64,000 nt of DNA from Gammaproteobacteria bacterium (GTDB taxonomy: Bacteria; Pseudomonadota; Gammaproteobacteria; Pseudomonadales; Pseudohongiellaceae), in contig JAURIJ010000004.1 in the NCBI GenBank assembly GCA_030832825.1, forward strand, positions 1-64,000. Reading direction: 5' to 3'. The position numbers were made by a program, and so were the translations under genes. The notes under the pieces were generated by a model that was given only the letters and a program-made list of their open reading frames with translations, was not told the origin of the DNA and did no database searches. Position 1 is the stretch's first letter. Every line of letters starts with the position of its first letter. Positions 36,273 through 43,719 of the stretch are shown here, in pieces.

Positions 36273-38563
36273 AGCCCTTTCACTTGCTTGTGTTCCTGCT
36301 TGCTTCTCTGTGCTCTGCCCTCACGCTGGCGCAGCCCACCCTGACGGAATTGCCCGCCATCGAGCGCCTCGCGGCCCGCACCGGCTACACCGGCACCGCG
36401 CTCGTGCATGACGCCGCCAGCGACACCTGGTACACCGGCAATGCCGCGCTGGCGCAGCAGCGTTTCATTCCCGCCTCGACGTTCAAGATCTTCAGCGCCC
36501 TGGTGGCGCTGGAAACCGGCGTGATCGCCGGCGTCGACAGCGTGATGCCCTGGGACGGCGTGGTGCGCGGTCGCACCGAGCTGAACCGCGATCTCACGCT
36601 GCTGGAGGGCTTTCGCCTTTCGGCCGTGCCGCACTTCCAGGCGCTGGTGCGCGAGATCGGCGCGCAGCGCATGCAGCAGCACATCGATGCGGTGGGCTAT
36701 GGCAATCGCGACATCTCCGGCGGCATCGACCAGTTCTGGCTGACGGGCGCGCTGCGCATTTCGCCGCTGGAGCAGGTGCAGTTCCTGCAGCGTCTGTACC
36801 ACAACGAGCTGCCGTTCTCACAGCGCAGCATGGACGCGGTGAAGACGCTGATGCTGTCGGAAGACACGCCGCAGCAACGCACGCGCGGCAAGACGGGCCT
36901 GGCCGTGCTCGACGGCGACGAGAACACCGGCTGGTGGGTAGGCTGGTTGGAGTCCGAGCGCGGTGTGCGTTTCGTGGCAGCCCTGCTGCAGGCGCGTGCG
37001 CCCGGTGAGGATTTCATTCCCGCGCGTCAGACACTCGCCCGCGCGGCGCTGGACGAAGTGACGTACGAGCGCGACATCCGCCCGCTGGCGCAGCAGGTGC
37101 GAGACGAGCAGGGCGAGGCGGCGCTGCACATGCTGCGCGAGCTGGTGGCGATTCCCACTTTCAATGTCGAGGGCCTGCCCCAGCACGAGAACCCCGAGTT
37201 CCTGCGCTTCGCCGCCACACTGGAACGTCTGGTGGAACTGTTCGGGCTGCAGTGGCGCAATGTGGACAATCGCGTGTACGAGATCAGCCTGCGCAACAGC
37301 GACGCGCCGGCCGACAGCGCCTTGATCGGCATCCACGCCCACGCCGACGTGGTGCCGGTGAACCCTGACGAATGGGTGCTGGCCGATGGCACGCGGCTCG
37401 ATCCGTTCACCGTGACGCAGATTGGCGACCGGCTCTACGGACGCGGCACCGAAGACGACAAGAACGGCATCGTGGCCGCACTGTTCGCGATGCGCGCGCT
37501 GCAGGACTCCGGCCTGCCGCTGCGGCGCCAGTTCCGCCTCTTGATCGACACGCGCGAGGAAACCGGCGGCGACGCCATGCCGTACTACCTCGAGCGCCAC
37601 CCCACGCCCGATTACAACATCGCGCTTGACGGCAGTTACCCCGTCATCATCGCCGAGAAGGGCTATGGCACCGTGATGGCGAACTTCCCCGCACGGCAGG
37701 CGACGGGCGAGGGCGCCGAAGTGGTGGCCCTGACCGGCGGGCTCGCCACCAACCAGATCCCGGCTTCGTCCACGGCCACGCTGTTGAGTGAGCGTCCCGA
37801 CGCCCTGGTCACGCTGCTGAACGAGCGCGGTGCGGTGTTCGCGGCGACTCACGGCAGCGACTTCCAGATCCAGGCCCGGCGCGACGGCGACGCGGTGCTG
37901 CTGGAGGTGTTCGGCGTGTCCGCGCACTCCTCCGAGCCGGAGACGGGCATCAACCCCGTGGCGCGTCTGCTGGCCTTCATGGATTCCCTGCGCGGGCAGA
38001 GCGTGTTCAAGACCAATCAGTTCACCGACGCCGCGCGCTACGCCACCGAGAACTGGGGCCTTGACCACTACGGCGAGACGATGGGCATCGCCTATCGTCA
38101 CGAGTTCATGGGCCCGCTGACCACGGCCCAGACCTTCGTTTCAACCGACACCGACGGCCTGCGCACCGCCGTGAATCTGCGCCTGCCTGTGGGCCGCGAG
38201 CCCGAGGCGCTGCAGCAGCAGGTCGAGGCGCGGCTCAACGAGTGGAAGGCCGCGACCGGCGTGGACGTGACGCTGACCCTCAGCGCCGGTGCGCCCATGT
38301 ACCGCAATCCGGAAGGCGCCTGGGTGAATGCGCTGCTCGACATCGCCGTGGCCAATCTCGACATTCCGCGCGAGTTCGGCTCCTCTGCCGGCGCCACGTC
38401 CATCCACGACCTGCCCAACGGCGTGCAGTTCGGCCTGGCCATGCCCAACGAGAAATACACCGGACACAATGCCAATGAGTTCAAGCGTCTGGACCAGTTC
38501 CTGACCGACCTGCAGATCGTGACGGAGATGTTCGCGCGCCTGGGGACGATGGGGGAGTTGTAG
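36269..38563 (+). CDS. Fusion protein: class D (OXA-type) beta-lactamase domain + M20 dipeptidase
   Basis: 764 residues. Residues 1-21 are a signal peptide (cleavage after ALTLA). Residues ~25-255 form a complete class D beta-lactamase: Ser70-Thr-Phe-Lys73 (IPASTFKIFSALVALE), Ser118-Ala-Val (LSAVPHFQALVREIG), Tyr144-Gly-Asn146 (VGYGNRDISGGIDQFWLTG), Trp157 and Lys208-Thr-Gly (RGKTGLAVL); numbering matches the class D scheme for the first three motifs. Residues ~275-764 are an M20/PepV-type metallopeptidase: HAHADVVP (His358, Asp360), GRGTEDDKNG, TREETGGD (Glu430/431), ALDGSYPV and a late His in NEKYTGHNANEF. Both active sites look intact. It is periplasmic and coupled to waaA. I know of no described protein with this architecture; a role in peptidoglycan turnover or beta-lactam handling is an inference. 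Confidence 0.93.
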   Translation: MKPFHLLVFLLASLCSALTLAQPTLTELPAIERLAARTGYTGTALVHDAASDTWYTGNAALAQQRFIPASTFKIFSALVALETGVIAGVDSVMPWDGVVRGRTELNRDLTLLEGFRLSAVPHFQALVREIGAQRMQQHIDAVGYGNRDISGGIDQFWLTGALRISPLEQVQFLQRLYHNELPFSQRSMDAVKTLMLSEDTPQQRTRGKTGLAVLDGDENTGWWVGWLESERGVRFVAALLQARAPGEDFIPARQTLARAALDEVTYERDIRPLAQQVRDEQGEAALHMLRELVAIPTFNVEGLPQHENPEFLRFAATLERLVELFGLQWRNVDNRVYEISLRNSDAPADSALIGIHAHADVVPVNPDEWVLADGTRLDPFTVTQIGDRLYGRGTEDDKNGIVAALFAMRALQDSGLPLRRQFRLLIDTREETGGDAMPYYLERHPTPDYNIALDGSYPVIIAEKGYGTVMANFPARQATGEGAEVVALTGGLATNQIPASSTATLLSERPDALVTLLNERGAVFAATHGSDFQIQARRDGDAVLLEVFGVSAHSSEPETGINPVARLLAFMDSLRGQSVFKTNQFTDAARYATENWGLDHYGETMGIAYRHEFMGPLTTAQTFVSTDTDGLRTAVNLRLPVGREPEALQQQVEARLNEWKAATGVDVTLTLSAGAPMYRNPEGAWVNALLDIAVANLDIPREFGSSAGATSIHDLPNGVQFGLAMPNEKYTGHNANEFKRLDQFLTDLQIVTEMFARLGTMGEL

Positions 38564-38580
38564 GGGGCGAAAAGGGCGTG

Positions 38581-38994
38581 TCAGGCTTTGGGCATGTCGG
38601 CGGCGCGGTCGTCGGCAAGACCAAAGCCACCGAAGTTGAGTCCGAACTCCAGCGTAAAGTCCGTGGCCAGCACCGTGGGGATTAGGCGATGATCTTCCTT
38701 GACCACTGACACGATGCCATGACGTTCCAGCATCTTCAGCGTGCGCGATAGATTGCTCTTCTTGCGCCCTGACAGCTGCTCCAACTCCGCCAAGGATTGC
38801 GGCTTCTTTTCCACGATCAATCTCAGAAGCGTTTGATTGTCGTTGCTCAGGGTCTCGGCCATCGACCGCAGCGAATCAAACCAGATCTTCGGCTCGTCAC
38901 GACGAGGCGTGTAGATTCCCTTGGCGATCGCGATGGATCGCTTGGCGTAGTCCTCTCGGGAGAGTACCCCGAGCTTGATGGCGTGCGTTGTCAT
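38581..38994 (-). CDS. Winged-helix antitoxin-like regulator (TumA-like)
   Basis: 137 residues from ATG 38994, which overlaps the toxin stop by 4 bases. The central part is a winged helix-turn-helix (KPQSLAELEQLSGRKKSNLS, then RTLKMLERHGIVSVV), with flanking helices. Proteins of this type follow DUF6516/TumE-like toxin genes in toxin-first modules. It would neutralise the toxin and repress the operon; the palindrome at 39391-39411 is a candidate operator. The C-terminus (GLNFGGFGL) is unusual and may be strain-specific. Confidence 0.75.
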   Translation of the reverse strand: MTTHAIKLGVLSREDYAKRSIAIAKGIYTPRRDEPKIWFDSLRSMAETLSNDNQTLLRLIVEKKPQSLAELEQLSGRKKSNLSRTLKMLERHGIVSVVKEDHRLIPTVLATDFTLEFGLNFGGFGLADDRAADMPKA

Positions 38995-39347
38995 GGTAAC
39001 TCCTTGGTGTTCGCGACGATGGCATCGACTGCGGTCCAGAATTCCTGCACAAGCGCAGCAGGTGTATCGAAATCAAAGGCGATCACCAGGTGGGCGTCGT
39101 GGCGGTGGTCCCATTCGATTCGTCTTGATTCGAAGCGCTTTGTCTTCTTCACGGCGTGCGCGTTATCAAACCCCAGGAGTCGCCTGCCTTGGCGATCATG
39201 GAGCGTCAGACAGTAGCGAATACCGTGTGGTATTTCGATGCATGGAGTGACCAGTCTGGCCTCGAACTTCGTCCAATGGCCCGACTCCATGTAAAAGCGC
39301 TCGCCATCAAGCTCGAGCAGGCTCTGCAATCCATTGTCAGAAGCCAC
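38991..39347 (-). CDS. TumE/DUF6516-like toxin
   Basis: 118 residues from GTG 39347; an in-frame stop lies directly upstream, so this is the longest possible form. An alternative start is ATG 39290. The family pattern is visible in HGIRYCLTLHDRQGRRLLGF, DNAHAVKKT and WDHRHDAHLVIAFDFDTPAA, which match TumE-like (DUF6516) toxins that accompany HTH antitoxins. The mechanism is not established for most of them. It lies in the accessory island downstream of the waaA operon, on the opposite strand. Confidence 0.75.
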   Translation of the reverse strand: MASDNGLQSLLELDGERFYMESGHWTKFEARLVTPCIEIPHGIRYCLTLHDRQGRRLLGFDNAHAVKKTKRFESRRIEWDHRHDAHLVIAFDFDTPAALVQEFWTAVDAIVANTKELP

Positions 39348-39390
39348 ACATCACCAGTCGTCAAGAACTTGAACAATTCCGTGAAGTCCT

Positions 39391-39411
39391 TGTTATCGTC
39401 TGTTGATAACA
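39391..39411. promoter_or_regulatory. Candidate operator of the TumE/TumA-like operon
   Basis: TGTTATC and GATAACA form perfect 7-bp arms (39391-39397 and 39405-39411) around a 7-base spacer, 44 bases upstream of the toxin start. This is the usual place and shape for an autoregulatory antitoxin site. Confidence 0.45.
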
Positions 39412-39551
39412 CGAGCCTATCACAGCATTTGCGGGGTAGTCACGAAGGAGGAGCCCCGTGATTCAAGCGTAGTATCCAATGGGGAATTGTGAGAACTATG
39501 AGTCGGATCCGCTCAAGCAGAAGGGCCCGGCCACAACGCGAAAGAGTGCAG

Positions 39552-39626
39552 GCGTCTGGAAGCGTTGACGAACGAACTGCAGATCGTGACGGAGATTTTG
39601 AGAGGGTGGGGACGATGGCCGAGTTA
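39552..39626 (+). pseudogene. Decayed copy of the 3' end of the M20 dipeptidase gene
   Basis: This stretch repeats the end of the fusion gene (38485-38563) about 1.07 kb downstream. It reads RLEALTNELQIVTEIL in the matching frame, against RLDQFLTDLQIVTEMF in the intact gene. It shares CTGCAGATCGTGACGGAGAT and GGGGACGATGG, with a one-base deletion between them that destroys the frame. The TumE/TumA-like pair lies exactly between the two copies. The rest of 39348-39646 contains no gene I can support. Confidence 0.7.
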
Positions 39627-39646
39627 ACGGGAATCCAGCAAGTACT

Positions 39647-40786
39647 TCACAGCCGCACCTCGTCAGCGAACCGCCGCAATTTTGCGGGATTGATCCCCAA
39701 CAGGTCGCCGGCCTCCCGCAGCGCCAGCTGGCCATTGAAGGCTTGTGACAGCACCGCCCGGGAGAAGTGCTTGCTGAGCTGTGCGTTTCTGTTTCTGTGA
39801 CAACTGGGGCCGCCGTCACCGTGCTTAGTGCGCTCCGCCCACAGCGCCGTCTGTCGGGCTACATACTGCCGATACTGGTCGTCCGTGATGAAGCCGAGGG
39901 TCATCGCGCGGCGTGCACGTGTCCAGGTGCTGACGTGAAAGTGCGCTGCCAATGCCGGCAGATTCTCCGTCCACTCCGGCAGGTCCTGCCAGAGCTGACG
40001 GAACTCCTGCTCTGGCACCAGAAACTCTGCAGCCACCGCATTGCAAACGGTCTCGCTTCGATGCGCAGAGGATTCCTCGCCATCGGAGATTCCGGAAACG
40101 CCTGTCCAGATGTGGCAAAGCTCATGAATCAGCGTGAAGAGTCGCGCACCCGGCGCATCGGCATGGTTCACGAATATCACCGGCGCCATGTCATCCGCGA
40201 TCGCGAATCCACGAAGCTCGTCAACGCGCAGAGGCCGCGTGTGATGCCCGAGACTGGCCTCGCGCATCACCAGCACACCGATGCCTTCGATGCGCGAAAT
40301 CAGGTCACGGTAATAATCGTCCCACGCCCCGCGCACGGGATGCGCCGCCACTTTCAGCACGCGGCGCATGTCATTCACCAGTTCATGCACGGGGGCATCG
40401 GTGGGCATGCGAGCGGCCACAGGGCAGGGGCCGAGCAATTCGTTTTGCCGATAGTCCTTGTACCACTGCTGGCGATAGAGGGTGAGCTTGATCAGGTCGA
40501 GCAGCTCGGCGCTGGGCCGCCTGACCCCGCGATTCTCGAGTGTACGCAGGTCGGGAATCGGCAATTCCTCCTGCGGCGGCTCGCGAAGAAACAGATAACC
40601 GAATGGCACATGCGCCTTGCTGGCGAACACCTGCGCCTGCTTGAAGCTCAATGTCTCCTCACCAGATTCCCAACGCAACAGCCGCTCGGTGTCGACATCG
40701 CAGCGCCTGGCGAAGTGAGGCAAAGAAATGCCTGAGCGCTCTCGCGCCCAAGTCAGCATGCGGTGATTGATGAGGGCTGTTGGCAT
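39647..40786 (-). CDS. XRE-ImmA/IrrE family metallopeptidase regulator
   Basis: 379 residues. The N-terminus is an XRE helix-turn-helix (MLTWARERSGISLPHFARRC, then LLRWESGEETLSFKQAQVFA). A central linker precedes an ImmA/IrrE zinc peptidase with LFTLIHELCHIWTGVSG (HELCH zinc motif) and ETVCNAVAAEFLVPEQEF. The C-terminus ends GINPAKLRRFADEVRL. Such proteins usually sit next to a DUF4411/PIN-like toxin and act as its antitoxin and regulator; no such partner is found here, and the gene ends beside the decayed M20 fragment. The partner may have been lost. Confidence 0.88.
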   Translation of the reverse strand: MPTALINHRMLTWARERSGISLPHFARRCDVDTERLLRWESGEETLSFKQAQVFASKAHVPFGYLFLREPPQEELPIPDLRTLENRGVRRPSAELLDLIKLTLYRQQWYKDYRQNELLGPCPVAARMPTDAPVHELVNDMRRVLKVAAHPVRGAWDDYYRDLISRIEGIGVLVMREASLGHHTRPLRVDELRGFAIADDMAPVIFVNHADAPGARLFTLIHELCHIWTGVSGISDGEESSAHRSETVCNAVAAEFLVPEQEFRQLWQDLPEWTENLPALAAHFHVSTWTRARRAMTLGFITDDQYRQYVARQTALWAERTKHGDGGPSCHRNRNAQLSKHFSRAVLSQAFNGQLALREAGDLLGINPAKLRRFADEVRL

Positions 40787-40816
40787 GGCATTGCTCGAGA
40801 TTTGCCTTGGGTATAG

Positions 40817-41131
40817 TCAAGAAGTCGCGGTAGAGCCTCCCTTGCGCTGTCGCGCCACATACCTGCGCAAGACCTCATCCATGCGGACCTGCCAACCATC
40901 GCCAGTGCCTCGAAAATACTCAATGACTTCCTGGCTGTAACGAACGGACACCAGCAATTTCGGCTTCTCCACCTTGGGTCTGCCACGCAGTGACTTCATG
41001 GGGACCATTGCCTTGAGCTGCTCATCGGTCAATGGAGTTGCGTGCGGATCGCTTTCTGCGGCAGCGACGATGCGGCGGTTCTCGGCTTCCGACGGCATGA
41101 TGATCGTGGGCTTATTGAATGTTCTCGACAT
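40817..41131 (-). CDS. brnA: BrnA-type antitoxin
   Basis: 104 residues. The N-terminal part resembles the toxin-binding half of BrnA (DPHATPLTDEQLKAMVPM) and the C-terminus is the ribbon-helix-helix-like DNA-binding part (VSVRYSQEVIEYFRGTGDGW, then QVRMDEVLRRYV). It overlaps the end of brnT by 20 bases, the normal order in brnTA. BrnA neutralises BrnT and represses the operon through a palindrome over the promoter, which is present at 41389-41402. Confidence 0.88.
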   Translation of the reverse strand: MSRTFNKPTIIMPSEAENRRIVAAAESDPHATPLTDEQLKAMVPMKSLRGRPKVEKPKLLVSVRYSQEVIEYFRGTGDGWQVRMDEVLRRYVARQRKGGSTATS

Positions 41132-41384
41132 AGTGACTCACCTCTCGACGGGTGGCTGGGCGCAAACTGATGATTCTTCGCGTTGAAGTTGTTTCCACAA
41201 AGGCCACGTAGTAGACCGTCCTGGTTTCAGGAGCGAGAGCAATCATTCGACACTCCGCATAGCGAAACCGTTCGTCAACCGCAACCAGGGCAGCATCCCA
41301 CTCCAGGTGTCTGGCCAGTGCCAGAGACACCCCATGCTTGAGGATGTTCGCCTTGTCCTTCCTTGGATCAAAGGTAATATCCAT
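41112..41384 (-). CDS. brnT: BrnT-type ribonuclease toxin
   Basis: 90 residues from ATG 41384, the family length (DUF497). The N-terminus is FDPRKDKANILKHGVSLALA, with the conserved K-x-x-x-N-x-x-K-H-G motif, followed by RMIALAPETRTVYYVAFVET and a Arg-rich ISLRPATRREVSHYVE end. BrnT is a RelE-like ribonuclease inhibited by BrnA. The promoter sits directly at the start codon, so the message may be nearly leaderless. A longer in-frame start at 41447 would add an unlikely tail. Confidence 0.9.
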   Translation of the reverse strand: MDITFDPRKDKANILKHGVSLALARHLEWDAALVAVDERFRYAECRMIALAPETRTVYYVAFVETTSTRRIISLRPATRREVSHYVENIQ

Positions 41385-41388
41385 TTTA

Positions 41389-41416
41389 ATTGTAGCTACA
41401 ATAAATGAGCTGTCAA
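41389..41416 (-). promoter_or_regulatory. brnTA promoter with operator palindrome over the -10
   Basis: On the minus strand TTGACA (41416-41411) is followed after 16 bases by TACAAT (41394-41389). The perfect 14-bp palindrome ATTGTAGCTACAAT (41389-41402) covers the -10. Transcription would begin about at the brnT ATG (41384). This fits autorepression by BrnA. Confidence 0.75.
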
Positions 41417-41578
41417 ATGTCGAAGTGCGCGGAACTGCCAGCGCCACGACTTAAGTATAGGCGCTGATCGTGACCTGCCCGGCTATTTTCGGACCAGTTA
41501 AAACTTGAGGTAATCCTCCCCTGAAAGCATGCTGCTCATAAGTAGAATTTTCTCGCGCCATCGTCCGAGGAGATTCAC

Positions 41579-41845
41579 ATGAAGTAATCACGTTTTAGCG
41601 ACTGCCAGATACTGGCGATATTGAAGCAGGCGGACTCTGGAGTGCCGATAGCAGAGCTGTGCCGGGAGTACGGGATGCGCAGCGCCAGTTTTTACAAATG
41701 GCGAGCGAAATTCGGAGGAATGGACGCCTCTCTGATGGCTCGGATGAAGGAGCTGGAGGAGGAGAACCGACGGTTGAAGAAGATGTACGCTGAGGAGCGA
41801 CTGAAGTCGGAGATCATTCAGGAAGCCATGGCAAAAAAGTCGTGA
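41579..41845 (+). pseudogene. IS3-family orfA, stop codon at codon 3
   Basis: The natural start ATG 41579 has a strong ribosome-binding site (GAGGAG) but reads Met-Lys-stop (TAA 41585-41587); the frame then continues SRFSDCQILAILKQADSGVP into a normal helix-turn-helix and a leucine-zipper-like [21 protein letters not shown] single substitution restores the frame (for example CAA or AAA to TAA). Translation could only restart at TTG 41621. OrfA normally regulates and, by frameshift, forms the OrfAB transposase. Confidence 0.85.
41833..41839 (+). other. -1 frameshift slippery site of the IS element
   Basis: A-AAA-AAG just before the orfA stop, with orfB in the -1 frame. This is the usual programmed frameshift signal of IS3 elements producing the OrfAB transposase. 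Confidence 0.7.
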
Positions 41846-42666
41846 AGCCATCTCCGCGCAAAGAGATGGCTGCCCAGGCGGTGAGTGTTCGGGGCATAAG
41901 CATCTGGTTAGCCTGTGAGATATTTCAGTTCAGTCAAAGCTGTTTTCGCTACACCCGGGTATTGAATAGCGAGAATGCCATAATTGCCGATTGGTTGGTG
42001 CGTCTGACGCATGCTTGGCGCGACTGGGGTTTGGGGCTGTGCTACCTGCATCTGCGCAATGTCAAAAGCTTTACGTGGAACCATAAGCGTGTCTATCGGA
42101 TCTACAAGGAGTTGGAGTTGAATCTGCGGATCAAACCGAAGAAGCGATTGGTGCGCGAGAAGCCAGAGCCCCTGGCAGTGCCCGACTCGATCAACCAGTG
42201 CTGGTCGATGGACTTCATGCATGATCAGTTGTCTGATGGACGCAGCATTCGACTGTTCAATGTGATTGACGACTTCAACAGAGAAGGCCTAGGAATTGAA
42301 GTTGATTTTTCGCTACCCAGCGAGCGTGTGATACGGACATTGGATCAGATCATCAATTGGCGAGGAAAGCCCAAAATGATCCGCTGCGACAATGGTCCGG
42401 AGTACATCAGTGCTGCGCTTTGTACATGGGCTGAGAAGCATCGGATCACGTTGCTCCACATTCAGCGTGGCAAGCCACAGCAAAATGCATATGTGGAACG
42501 CTACAATCGAAACGTAAGATACGGTTGGCTAGCGCAGTACTTGTTCGACACCATTGAGGAAGTACAGGAGTTTGCGACTCGATGGTTATGGAGTTACAAC
42601 AACGAGAGACCGAACATGGCTCTTGGTGGCATTACCCCGAAACAGAAGTTGGCCATGGTGGCCTGA
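41842..42666 (+). CDS. IS3-family orfB transposase (DDE)
   Basis: 274 residues, integrase-type catalytic domain. DDE residues are visible: Asp in [12 protein letters not shown], Asp in [16 protein letters not shown] and Glu in [15 protein letters not shown]; the C-terminus reads [19 protein letters not shown]. The pattern fits the IS407-like branch of IS3. It follows orfA in the -1 frame. The gene is intact, but the orfA nonsense codon should block normal OrfAB production. Confidence 0.92.
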   Translation: MKPSPRKEMAAQAVSVRGISIWLACEIFQFSQSCFRYTRVLNSENAIIADWLVRLTHAWRDWGLGLCYLHLRNVKSFTWNHKRVYRIYKELELNLRIKPKKRLVREKPEPLAVPDSINQCWSMDFMHDQLSDGRSIRLFNVIDDFNREGLGIEVDFSLPSERVIRTLDQIINWRGKPKMIRCDNGPEYISAALCTWAEKHRITLLHIQRGKPQQNAYVERYNRNVRYGWLAQYLFDTIEEVQEFATRWLWSYNNERPNMALGGITPKQKLAMVA

Positions 42667-42734
42667 CTCTACTTCTGAGCTCGGTTAAAAATGGGGGGAT
42701 TACCGGACTGGCTCTGTGTTTTTAGCGCTTTAAG

Positions 42735-43292
42735 CTAGCAAACTTTCGCCTCAAGAAACTCATCCACGACAGCTTGAACAATAGTTCGGTCGATCATGTG
42801 TCCCTGTCCTTCGAATATCGAAAAACGGTCTGCTTGAAGCGTTTTGGCAATCTCTTGCAATGCTGACAAATCACATTGATAGTCCAAGCTCCCCACACAC
42901 ATCACAAAATACTCGGGCTTTTTTAGATCATGGCTGCGCAATGATGCTGGGATTCGCTCTTTGTGCGGCGGTCTGAAATAGCCAATTTTTGACACCAGCG
43001 CACCAACGACAGGACTTAACAACAAGACCTTCGTTCTTAACTGCGATAAGCCAATTAAGCTGTTCAGCAGCAGATATGCGCCATACGAGTTAGCAATCAC
43101 GGGAATTCTCTCTTTCTCGATGCGCTGGAAGTGAGTGCGTATGGCTGCGAGCTGATCTTCGAACTCCCCTTTTAGAAATTCCTCTGATAAACCAATACCA
43201 CTGACCGCTTTCGCTCGCTCTTTGAGGAAGACGCCCAAGCCTTCATTAATCGATCCACCACGACCCGTCACATAAAAGATTTCTTCAACCAT
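42735..43292 (-). CDS. Small alpha/beta hydrolase-like protein
   Basis: 185 residues from ATG 43292 with a ribosome-binding site GGGGAA. The nucleophile elbow PVIANSYGAYLLLNSLIGL has Ser in an N-S-Y-G context, an Asp occurs in MCVGSLDYQCDL, and a His in EGQGHMIDRT, consistent with a catalytic triad. The base composition is visibly more AT-rich than the flanking core genes, which suggests foreign origin. Similar short hydrolases are common in cassettes and islands. Substrate unknown. Confidence 0.75.
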   Translation of the reverse strand: MVEEIFYVTGRGGSINEGLGVFLKERAKAVSGIGLSEEFLKGEFEDQLAAIRTHFQRIEKERIPVIANSYGAYLLLNSLIGLSQLRTKVLLLSPVVGALVSKIGYFRPPHKERIPASLRSHDLKKPEYFVMCVGSLDYQCDLSALQEIAKTLQADRFSIFEGQGHMIDRTIVQAVVDEFLEAKVC

Positions 43293-43486
43293 ACTAATTC
43301 CCCAATTTGGGTAAAGTGTCGTGTGACACTACACTTGCAAGCGGGTTCTACCCCGTTGTCAGTGGCAAATGCATAGATCCATCCAGAAGTTTCGACCCAA
43401 TCCAAATGTGCGGGCTTGATTCTGTCATGGCGAATTTCCCATTCTGTCAATTCTTCGAAGCCGGACTCTAATAAAGGCGTATTCAT
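43268..43486 (-). CDS. Hypothetical 72-residue protein, possibly a truncated GIY-YIG domain
   Basis: 72 residues, overlapping the hydrolase start by 25 bases. The middle part SGWIYAFATDNGVE resembles the start of GIY-YIG nuclease-like domains (G-(V/I)-Y-A-F-V), but the expected Y-I-G does not follow; the sequence breaks into an unrelated end. It may be a remnant joined to the hydrolase by a deletion. No ribosome-binding site is visible. Confidence 0.35.
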   Translation of the reverse strand: MNTPLLESGFEELTEWEIRHDRIKPAHLDWVETSGWIYAFATDNGVEPACKCSVTRHFTQIGELVWLKKSFM

Positions 43487-43671
43487 ATCGTGTGATGCAC
43501 TCTCCGACTAATTAATTGCTGCATAGAAACAGAACATTTTAAAAGGGCGCTCCAATTGGTTGGCAGGTAGCCTACACCGCCCCTCTCGTGTCGGGCCAGC
43601 AAACATTCTCGCAATTCTGCATTTCCCACCATCCACTGCTTCGCCAAAGCAAGTCGCTGATCGATCAACAT
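43483..43671 (-). CDS. Possible small protein, uncertain
   Basis: 62 residues, ending in a TGA that overlaps the ATG of the 72-residue frame. No family recognised. It may be coding or chance sequence in the island. The remaining 48 bases up to pepQ hold nothing I can identify. Confidence 0.18.
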   Translation of the reverse strand: MLIDQRLALAKQWMVGNAELRECLLARHERGGVGYLPTNWSALLKCSVSMQQLISRRVHHTI

Positions 43672-43719
43672 GGCCCGCCTGCATGTCGAGCCAAATCCTC
43701 CGAAAATCCGATCCTTCTT

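Larger units (their letters stand above)
41506..42707 (+). mobile_element. IS3-family insertion sequence, inactive copy
   Basis: About 1.2 kb. The ends share GGTAATCC(T/C)CCC just inside the termini (left 41506 onward TGAGGTAATCC; right, read inward, TCCGGTAATCC) and a second matching block GCTCA(T/G)AAGTAGA about 12 bases further in. It contains orfA and orfB in the IS3 arrangement with a slippery A-AAA-AAG at their junction. No target-site duplication is obvious. The orfA start is followed by a stop codon, so the copy is probably immobile on its own. Confidence 0.85.

Noticed and set aside
39489-39800. A plus-strand frame across the decayed M20 fragment
   Set aside because: It is Arg/Ser-rich, out of frame with the homologous peptide, and antisense to the ImmA/IrrE gene for part of its length.
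41501-42712. Target-site duplication of the IS element
   Set aside because: The flanks (AACT and CTGG sides) do not match unless the ends are shifted unequally.
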